From: Acidobacteriota bacterium
GTDB lineage: Bacteria > Acidobacteriota > Terriglobia > Terriglobales > Acidobacteriaceae
Length of the DNA stretch: 32,841 nt
Assembly (NCBI GenBank): GCA_003225465.1
Contig: QIAH01000396.1
Location: 1 to 32,841 of the forward strand
Direction of reading: 5' to 3'
The translations under genes were made by a program, and so were the position numbers. The notes under the pieces are model-generated. The model was not told the DNA's origin and made no database searches. It saw nothing but the letters and a program-made list of their open reading frames with translations. This document shows, in pieces, positions 23,472 to 28,853 of the stretch. Position 1 is the stretch's first letter. Each line of letters starts with the position of its first letter.

Positions 23472-24116
23472 CTATGGCAAAGAACGATCCAAAGCCATCT
23501 CGTAAATCATTGACTTCTGTCCGTAGGCGTCCATCAGCGCCTGCTGCGCTTCTTCATCATTCGGGTCCGCATCCACCGAATCCTGCGCATCGCGAATGTA
23601 GTTGTTCACGTCCCGCAGATTGCTCTCGTACGCTGCCCTCATCATCGGCGCCCGCGCCGAGACTTCCTGCAGCAACTGCTCGTCACTTGTGTCCGCGGTT
23701 TGGATGTTGGCTCCTGCCGCCGGCCCCGCAGGCTTTGCGACGGCCGCCCGGCGAGCATTGTCAGGCCGCTGCTGATACAAGAGGATTCCCACTCCCACCA
23801 GGAGCGCAGCCGCGGTGGGAACCAGCCATGCCAGTGCTCCCCAGTGCTGACGGAGCGAAGGAAGAATGGAGCGATGCCCGCTGGTCTGGGGCTCGCGAAT
23901 CAGCTTCTCTTGCCTAAGCATGATTTCGATCGAATTCCAGACCCGCGGGCTGGGCTCTTCCGAAGTCTGCAGCTCCTTGGCTTCCCGAATGATCGCCTCC
24001 AGGCTGCTCACCAACCCAGAGCAATCGCGACAATCATTCAAATGAGCCTGGGATGCTGCGTTGCCGCCTTCTTCCATGAACTCTGGCAGTTCACGTTGAA
24101 ACTCTGCGCAATTCAT
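23472..24116 (-). CDS. Zinc-finger anti-sigma factor
   Basis: A membrane-spanning anti-sigma factor expected to hold the neighbouring ECF sigma factor inactive. The N-terminal ZAS motif H25-x3-C29-x2-C32 (HLNDCRDC) is intact, with an extra C3. One transmembrane helix at about 94-114 (ALAWLVPTAAALLVGVGILLY) separates a cytosolic sigma-binding part from a periplasmic domain of about 100 residues, which is helical and acidic (NYIRDAQDSVDADPNDEEAQ). It starts 46 bp after the sigma gene. The signal could be sensed by the periplasmic part, possibly with the DUF4097 protein next door (inference from context). Confidence 0.87.
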   Translation of the reverse strand: MNCAEFQRELPEFMEEGGNAASQAHLNDCRDCSGLVSSLEAIIREAKELQTSEEPSPRVWNSIEIMLRQEKLIREPQTSGHRSILPSLRQHWGALAWLVPTAAALLVGVGILLYQQRPDNARRAAVAKPAGPAAGANIQTADTSDEQLLQEVSARAPMMRAAYESNLRDVNNYIRDAQDSVDADPNDEEAQQALMDAYGQKSMIYEMALDRSLP

Positions 24117-24162
24117 GACTTCTCTCTCCCCAAGGTAACCGTACCGCCTGCGCTTCCGTTCC

Positions 24163-24765
24163 TCACGGCTTTCCGGCCTTTTCGGCTCTGCTCGTTCTCA
24201 GGAACTCGCGCAACTTCATCCGTGCTTTATGCAATTGCGACTTGCTGTTTCCGATCGAACATCCCATCATGGTTGCGATCTCATTGTGCTCGTAACCTTC
24301 CACATCGTGCAGCACAAAGATCGAGCGGTACCCCGGTGGCAACTGGTCGACCGCATTCTGCAAGCGTAACCGGTCTACCGAACCGGACAGGACAGGATCA
24401 TCTGCCCCAAAATCTTTCTTCGGCGTCTCGTCGTCGCCTTCGGTCGCTTCTTCCAGCGAGACTACCGAGAGGCCTTTCTTCCTCAGATGCATCAGCACGA
24501 CGTTCACCGCCATGCGATGCAACCACGTCGAGAACGCCGACTCGCCGCGGAAGGTTCCGATCTTCCGGAACAACTGCAGGAACGCTTCCTGCGTCAGGTC
24601 TTCGGCTTCGGCGGTGTTCGCCGTCATCCGCAAGCATAAAGAATACACGCGCCGCTTATGCAGGTTATAGAGAAACTCGAAAGCTTCTGCGTCGCCCTGC
24701 TTGGCTCGTTCAATCGCCTGCGCTTCGGTGAGCCCGGCGCCTTGCGGCTGTTGTCGGTCGGTCAA
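24163..24765 (-). CDS. ECF RNA polymerase sigma factor (RpoE-like)
   Basis: An alternative sigma-70 factor with regions 2 and 4 only (200 aa). Region 2 (about 24-95) includes [16 protein letters not shown] and [20 protein letters not shown]; region 4 (about 133-190) has [23 protein letters not shown] then the helix-turn-helix around [18 protein letters not shown]. The start must be the TTG at 24765: no ATG or GTG lies in frame before an upstream stop, and no Met follows until residue 58. A GCCGCAT hairpin lies 14-35 nt before the start. It forms an operon with the anti-sigma factor and DUF4097 genes. Confidence 0.93.
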   Translation of the reverse strand: MTDRQQPQGAGLTEAQAIERAKQGDAEAFEFLYNLHKRRVYSLCLRMTANTAEAEDLTQEAFLQLFRKIGTFRGESAFSTWLHRMAVNVVLMHLRKKGLSVVSLEEATEGDDETPKKDFGADDPVLSGSVDRLRLQNAVDQLPPGYRSIFVLHDVEGYEHNEIATMMGCSIGNSKSQLHKARMKLREFLRTSRAEKAGKP

Positions 24766-24778
24766 GTTGACTTTCCCG

Positions 24779-24800
24779 GCCGCATGTTGTCAGATGCGGC
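24779..24800 (-). promoter_or_regulatory. Hairpin in the leader of the ECF sigma gene
   Basis: GCCGCAT/ATGCGGC, 7-bp perfect stem with an 8-nt loop, ending 14 nt before the TTG start. It could affect initiation or be an operator; no direct evidence. Confidence 0.4.
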
Positions 24801-24963
24801 TAACTATCTGTACGTTGTACTGGTTGCGGCCCATTTTGGGATGGCCACTTGCCCCTTCTTGCTTACCAGAATAACAAAACCCGTTGCACAAGTTCGCTTT
24901 GCCAGCCTCCAGTTTTTGGAAGTGACGTTCGTAACTCGAATGGCAGCATCGTGCGCCGGTTTC
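24801..24963. other. Upstream region of the sigma operon; nothing firm
   Basis: No gene. On the minus strand there is a GAACTT 16 nt before TATTCT (about 24866-24893), which could be an autoregulated ECF-type promoter, but the boxes are only partly like known consensus sequences. The spacer as a whole runs to 25214; its right part holds two inverted heptad arrays and a dispersed repeat. Confidence 0.35.
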
Positions 24964-25012
24964 TGACCTGTTGCCTGCTGGCTGCTGGCCGCTAGTTTCT
25001 GGCTTCTAGCCC
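24964..25012. repeat. Heptad array CTGGCTG/CTAGTTT type
   Basis: Seven words: TGACCTG, TTGCCTG, CTGGCTG, CTGGCCG, CTAGTTT, CTGGCTT, CTAGCCC. Inverted partner of 25183-25210 across a 170-nt spacer. Confidence 0.82.
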
Positions 25013-25061
25013 TGCCAACCTAGTGAACCCACCCCAGGCAACTTAAATTCCCAGCCTCGTC

Positions 25062-25135
25062 GACATTCCCACAAGATTTTCGTCGCGATCTTCGCGTGAC
25101 TTTGCGATCTTGGCGGTTAAGAGCTTTTGATTCAA
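25062..25135. repeat. Diverged dispersed repeat (AAGATTTTC ... GGCGGTTAAGAGC)
   Basis: Shares AAGATTTTC with the copies at 4059 and 27687 and has the CTTCGCGTGACTTTGCG / GGCGGTTAAGAGCTTTT wording frequent in intergenic repeats of related genomes (from memory). It lies inside the inverted heptad pair. Confidence 0.5.
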
Positions 25136-25182
25136 GACCGCGGCAAAGAAGGATCAATCCGACGCAAACGAATCGCGATTGC

Positions 25183-25210
25183 TAGAAGCCCGTAGCTAGA
25201 AGCCAGAAGC
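25183..25210. repeat. Heptad array TAGAAGC type beside the MFS stop
   Basis: TAGAAGC, CCGTAGC, TAGAAGC, CAGAAGC; 4 nt from the MFS stop codon (25215-25217). Confidence 0.82.
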
Positions 25211-25214
25211 CGCC

Positions 25215-26495
25215 CTATGCCCCGGTCTTAGTCGTAATGGTTTCCAGCCCATGTCCGTGCGGTCCGAGCTCCCGCTGACGCAATAGGAACGAGAACAGCA
25301 CGCCCAGAAACCCGAGACAGGAGAAGATCCACATCCCCAGCCGGTATCCCGTCGGATTCTGCGCGCTCGCATGACCATAGTCGTTCGCCCAGCCAACCAG
25401 CAGGTTCAATCCGGCCAGCCCGATATTCTGGATCATCGTCATCAGCCCATAGGCAGTGCCCAGCTTCGACTGATCGACGATGTAGGCCACCGACGGCCAC
25501 ATCACCGCCGGGATCAACGAGAACGCCACGCCCATCATCGCCATGGGTACGTACAGGGTCACGTTGGTATAGGCCATCATCAAGTAAACCGGAATCAGGA
25601 GCATCGACCCAAACATCATCAAGAGCGCCCGCTTTCCCATGCGATCGGCAAACAGTCCGAACGCGGGCGTCCCAAACATTGTGAAGGCGGTCAGAATGCT
25701 CACCAGAAATCCGCCCAATTGCCGACTCGTTCCGTGCGCGTCCATGAAGAATTTGATCGCGAAAGTTTCGAAAGGAAAGATCGCCGAATAGAACACAATG
25801 CAGAGCGCGACGATATACCAGTAAGAAACGCCGAACTTGAAGATATCCTTGAGGACCACCTTATCCGTCGATCCGGCCTGGCCTACAGCGAAGTGCTTTT
25901 CTGCATAAACCTCCATGGCCCAATAGACCACAGCCCCGGTCACGCAGAAGGTGGCAAACAGCACTGAGATCACCAGCGGCGACCGCCAATTGGTATAGGC
26001 GGAGTGAGCCCAAGTAGGAGAATTTTGGGCCAACCAGGTGCCGAGCCGCGAAATCGTAAGATTAATGCCGAAGGCGAAGCTCAGTTCCTTGCCCCGAAAC
26101 CACTTCGCAATGGCGGTTGTGACCGCCACAATCAGCGACTCGGCGCCCAGCCCAAACACCAATCGCCCCGCCGCCATCAACCCCAATCGTCCCGACAGAA
26201 CCGTCAAGATTGAGCCCAAGAGGCAGAGCGTGCCGAAAATGAAAATTCCTTTGCGCGTGCCGATCCGATCCACGACGTAGCCGCCGATCAATACCATGAA
26301 CACATTCGGGATGGAGTAGATCGCCTGCAGCAGCCCGATGTTGGCGTCGGAGAAGCCAAGCTGCTTGACCAGTAGGTCCGCGATCGGCGCGATGCAATCG
26401 TAGACGTAGTAATTCCCGAACATCGTCAGGCTTACCACGAACAACACAATCCAGCGATAAACCCGCGAGGGTTCGGGACGAGCGGCCTCTGTCAT
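25215..26495 (-). CDS. Major facilitator superfamily transporter
   Basis: A twelve-helix secondary transporter of 426 aa (start chosen at 26495). The loop 2-3 signature GGYVVDRIGTRKG is present near residue 65, and a matching second-half motif near 265 (GLFADRMGKRALLM). Substrate cannot be read from the sequence; the overall style is that of anion/sugar-acid or nitrate-like MFS carriers, low confidence. The open frame reaches 26600, but its first residues (MPAGCRRYL) are translated from a REP-like repeat (26576-26641), so that start is false. ATG at 26495 follows GGAA by about 11 nt; ATG at 26522 is an alternative. Confidence 0.88.
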   Translation of the reverse strand: MTEAARPEPSRVYRWIVLFVVSLTMFGNYYVYDCIAPIADLLVKQLGFSDANIGLLQAIYSIPNVFMVLIGGYVVDRIGTRKGIFIFGTLCLLGSILTVLSGRLGLMAAGRLVFGLGAESLIVAVTTAIAKWFRGKELSFAFGINLTISRLGTWLAQNSPTWAHSAYTNWRSPLVISVLFATFCVTGAVVYWAMEVYAEKHFAVGQAGSTDKVVLKDIFKFGVSYWYIVALCIVFYSAIFPFETFAIKFFMDAHGTSRQLGGFLVSILTAFTMFGTPAFGLFADRMGKRALLMMFGSMLLIPVYLMMAYTNVTLYVPMAMMGVAFSLIPAVMWPSVAYIVDQSKLGTAYGLMTMIQNIGLAGLNLLVGWANDYGHASAQNPTGYRLGMWIFSCLGFLGVLFSFLLRQRELGPHGHGLETITTKTGA

Positions 26496-26575
26496 AAGCG
26501 CTTTTTCCGGCGAGGTTTGCATTTTTCGGTTTGCAGAAGAACACGAAGATATCAGAAGCAGCTGAAGATAACATA

Positions 26576-26641
26576 GGTAGCGCCGGCATCCTGCCGGCAT
26601 GGTTGCTGCTTCAAGACAGCCAGCGAGATGCTGGCGCTACC
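26576..26641. repeat. REP-like elements GGTAGCGCC..., copies 2 and 3, inverted pair
   Basis: GGTAGCGCC with a GCCGGC stem (26576-26598) faces an inverted copy with a GCCAGC stem (26619-26641), a BIME-like arrangement about 66 bp long. Copy 1 is at 18701-18723. Confidence 0.85.
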
Positions 26642-26747
26642 CCGAAATCATTGATAGTTCCCGCGAACTCGCCCTACTCAAATGAAGTCACGCCCCCCGG
26701 TCTCACTGGTAATTGAACCGAGAACTGATGACCGAACACGAGCAAGC
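26642..26747. other. Spacer after REP pair; no gene
   Basis: About 100 bp without a protein-like frame, between the REP pair (upstream of the MFS gene) and the terminator of the secreted-protein gene. The MFS promoter may lie here; no boxes are clear. Confidence 0.4.
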
Positions 26748-26783
26748 CAAAAAGAAAAAGGCCCGGCAAAACAGCCGAGCCTT
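26748..26783 (-). terminator. Strong intrinsic terminator of the Met/His-rich protein gene
   Basis: On the minus strand AAGGCTCGGC pairs with GCCGGGCCTT (10 bp including one G-U pair, 6-nt loop) and is followed by TTTCTTTTT. It lies about 60 nt after the stop codon at 26842. Confidence 0.88.
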
Positions 26784-26794
26784 CAAAACCAATC

Positions 26795-26841
26795 CCTGAC
26801 ACCTGAGATGTGACACCCAGCCCGCTAGAGCCCAGAGTCTA
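26795..26841. repeat. Degenerate heptad array before a stop codon
   Basis: CCTGACA, CCTGAGA, TGTGACA, CCCAGCC, CGCTAGA, GCCCAGA, then GTCTATT, which runs into the stop codon (26842-26844). It lies between the stop codon and the terminator stem, so it is part of the 3' UTR. Confidence 0.6.
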
Positions 26842-27393
26842 TTACAGCTTTCCCCGCTTGAACTCCTGGTTCTTCTCATTCACCCGCTCGACGTCCTGGT
26901 TGGTAATCGTGCGGGTTGCTTTGCGCCCACTCTTCGCCGCAGCCGATGCTTCTACGGGATTTCCAGCCTCCGCATGTCCCGCATAATACGTCCAGGCCTC
27001 ACGCGCTTCTTCGCCGTGCATGTGCTCCATCTGCCGCATGTGTTCTTCGTGCATGCCCATCATTGGCTCGGCATGAGGCAGGCGCACCGCCGGAGAAACC
27101 AACGGGCTGCCTCCGCCCGAATACCACACCACCTGGGTGTGCACCGCGTCCGGGTTGCCATCGACGATCGAAAGCGTCGAATTGCGTGCTCCCGCGTGCA
27201 GCCCGCCGGTTGCGTTGCTTGCACCCACCGGCGAAGGTGACACCGTCTCGAATCCCACATTAGGGGTCGAGATCAGCGGGATATAGGGTCCGCAATTGTT
27301 CGAGCAGTAGCTGGGAACGGGTCGAGTTCCGGTTTGTCCAACTGCCAGGGCCGCAAGGCCGACTACCACGAGACTCATCGCGAGTGCGCGCAT
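26842..27393 (-). CDS. Secreted Met/His-rich protein, function unknown
   Basis: A 183-residue exported protein. Signal peptide: MRALAMSLVVVGLAALAVGQ. The mature part has a Cys pair early on (YCSNNCGPY) and, near the middle, a cluster of Met and His with acidic residues (MMGMHEEHMRQMEHMHGEE) that could bind copper or another soft metal. The C-terminus is basic and helical. I do not recognise the family. The start at 27393 is set by a strong GGAGG 5 nt upstream; the longer frame to 27519 has no ribosome site and translates spacer sequence. A strong intrinsic terminator follows. Confidence 0.8.
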   Translation of the reverse strand: MRALAMSLVVVGLAALAVGQTGTRPVPSYCSNNCGPYIPLISTPNVGFETVSPSPVGASNATGGLHAGARNSTLSIVDGNPDAVHTQVVWYSGGGSPLVSPAVRLPHAEPMMGMHEEHMRQMEHMHGEEAREAWTYYAGHAEAGNPVEASAAAKSGRKATRTITNQDVERVNEKNQEFKRGKL

Positions 27394-27565
27394 ACCTACC
27401 TCCAGGGATAACCGTCCACAATCCGATGGAGCAGGTCGTATGCCAGTGATTGCAGTTTCAGTGATTTGCCCGGCATTTTCGGCTTTTTCGGGCTTTTTGC
27501 ATGAAGCAGACAATCGCACCCTTCATCCGATGCGCAAAGTCCTGCGTACAAAATGCAGAAAAGGA
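27394..27565. other. Leader and promoter region of the Met/His-rich gene
   Basis: No gene. It contains GCCCG ... CGGGC followed by TTTTT on the plus strand (27468-27498), terminator-like in the direction opposite to the genes. No confident promoter boxes. Confidence 0.4.
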
Positions 27566-27600
27566 GCTGTTAGATTTTAGCGCTTAGCTGTTAGCCAGAC
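27566..27600. repeat. Heptad array GCTGTTA type
   Basis: GCTGTTA, GATTTTA, GCGCTTA, GCTGTTA, GCCAGAC; about 150 nt past the thiF stop on the transcribed strand. Confidence 0.75.
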
Positions 27601-27643
27601 CCAAAATCTCGGATGGAAACTTGGGGGAAGATGTACGGATCCG

Positions 27644-27695
27644 GCTCAGCGCCCTCTGCGGTATTCCTCGGCGTGCTCTGCGGTTTAAGATTTTC
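27644..27695. repeat. Dispersed repeat copy 3 (CTCGGCGTGCTCTGCGG type)
   Basis: Diverged copy of 4022-4071: CTCTGCGG, CTCGGCGTGCTCTGCGG, then AAGATTTTC (27687-27695). Confidence 0.7.
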
Positions 27696-27704
27696 GCTGA
27701 TCTG

Positions 27705-27743
27705 CGGAGCTTCGCTCCGATGGGCAGACGAGGGCGTCTGCCC
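27705..27743. repeat. REP-like twin hairpin, copy 3
   Basis: CGGAGC-TTC-GCTCCG (27705-27719) and GGGCAGACG-AGGG-CGTCTGCCC (27722-27743, 9-bp perfect stem). It lies 8 nt beyond the thiF stop codon. No T-run. Confidence 0.85.
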
Positions 27744-27751
27744 CTACGTAC

Positions 27752-28774
27752 CTAGTTCCCAACAAACCGCGCATACAGGCTCCGCGCCACGCCGGCGTCG
27801 GTGGTCCCCTTGATGATCGCCCGGCCATCGGGAAACAAAGTCATCTCGTAGGGCTCACGCCAGAACTTCAGCACGAAGTCGTTATGCCGCACCTTGCCGT
27901 GCGGCTTGAGGCGCTCGTTCATAACTCGGAAGTCTACCGGCCGGTGGCGTTCGTGAATCTGCACGGAATTCCGCCCACACAGCGTGATGTGCGGCCGCCC
28001 CTCACCTTCGAGATGAATGAAGTCTCGTTCTCCGCAAGCCCGGCATCCCGCTCGCGGCTTGCCCACCTGGATCTCCGCGCGCTCGTTCGTCCACACATCC
28101 AGAGACAGCAGTGTCCGCCGTAACTGATCCTCGGCCTCCACCAGTATCTTCAAAGCTTCCGTTGCCTCAATCGAAGCGACCGCGTTCACCGCCGAATTCA
28201 AAATGCCGGCAGTCTCGCACGTTTCGAACGTTCCTTGAGGTGAATCCGGAAACACGCACGCCAAACATGCGGTCGCACCTGGAAGCACGTTCAACGTGAC
28301 GCCATAGCTTCCCACTGCCGCCGCATAAATCCACGGCACGCCATTCTTCACGGCGTAATCATTCACCAGGTATCGAGTCTCGAAATTATCTGTGCCGTCC
28401 AGGATGAGGCTCGCGCCCTCAAGCAGGGCTTCAACATTCTCAGGCGTAAGATCCGCGACCTGCGGCTCAACGACAATTTGCGAATTGAAGGAAGCAATGT
28501 GCTTGGCTGCCGCGATCGCCTTCGGCAGAGACTCGCGCGCGTCAGTCTCATCGAACAACGTCTGCCGCTGCAGATTGCTGGGCTCCACGTAGTCGCGATC
28601 AATAATGCGAAGGGTGCCAACGCCGGAGCGCGCGAGCAGCGAGGCTACCGCTGACCCCGTTGCCCCGCATCCCACAATGGCCACACGAGCGACCGCGAGC
28701 CGCTTTTGGCCTTCGGAGCCGATGCCCCGAAACAGTACTTGCCGCGAATATCGATCGTCGAGTTCCAAAGACAT
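27752..28774 (-). CDS. ThiF/MoeB/HesA-family sulfur-carrier adenylyltransferase
   Basis: An E1-like enzyme that adenylates the C-terminal glycine of a small sulfur-carrier protein (ThiS or MoaD) for thiamine or molybdopterin synthesis. Of 340 aa, residues 1-250 are the core: GCGATGS nucleotide loop, D60 and NLQRQ, DGTDN (127-130 region), a Cys in FETCETAG (C186), and zinc ligands C170-x2-C173 and C244-x2-C247. An extra C-terminal domain of about 80 residues (262-340; CGRNSVQIHER ... FPDGRAIIKGTTD) follows, in the manner of some long ThiF proteins of Gram-positives (from memory). No thiS or moaD gene is visible nearby, so ThiF and MoeB cannot be separated here. It is divergent from the BamA operon. 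Confidence 0.87.
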   Translation of the reverse strand: MSLELDDRYSRQVLFRGIGSEGQKRLAVARVAIVGCGATGSAVASLLARSGVGTLRIIDRDYVEPSNLQRQTLFDETDARESLPKAIAAAKHIASFNSQIVVEPQVADLTPENVEALLEGASLILDGTDNFETRYLVNDYAVKNGVPWIYAAAVGSYGVTLNVLPGATACLACVFPDSPQGTFETCETAGILNSAVNAVASIEATEALKILVEAEDQLRRTLLSLDVWTNERAEIQVGKPRAGCRACGERDFIHLEGEGRPHITLCGRNSVQIHERHRPVDFRVMNERLKPHGKVRHNDFVLKFWREPYEMTLFPDGRAIIKGTTDAGVARSLYARFVGN

Positions 28775-28781
28775 TAACCAG

Positions 28782-28809
28782 TGTTGCCCGGCGAAACCAT
28801 TATTATAAG
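28782..28809 (+). promoter_or_regulatory. Possible sigma-70 promoter of the BamA operon
   Basis: TATAAG at 28804-28809 with TGTTGC 16 nt upstream, in the 79-bp divergent gap. The -10 is good, the -35 poor. Confidence 0.33.
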
Positions 28810-28836
28810 TCCCTGCGCTGCATCTTTATTCGTCCG

Positions 28837-28850
28837 CCCGGGTTTCCGGG
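28837..28850 (+). promoter_or_regulatory. CCCGG/CCGGG hairpin just before the first BamA start
   Basis: A 5-bp GC stem with a 4-nt loop ending 3 nt before the ATG at 28854. It would hinder initiation there, which favours the GTG at 28899. Confidence 0.4.
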
Positions 28851-28853
28851 TGG

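Noticed and set aside
26496-26600. N-terminal extension of the MFS transporter
   Set aside because: Its first codons lie in a REP-like repeat; a better start with a GGAA site is at 26495.
27468-27498. Terminator-like GCCCG/CGGGC stem with T-run on the plus strand
   Set aside because: No plus-strand gene ends nearby, the loop is long (16 nt) and the stem only 5 bp; not listed as a terminator.
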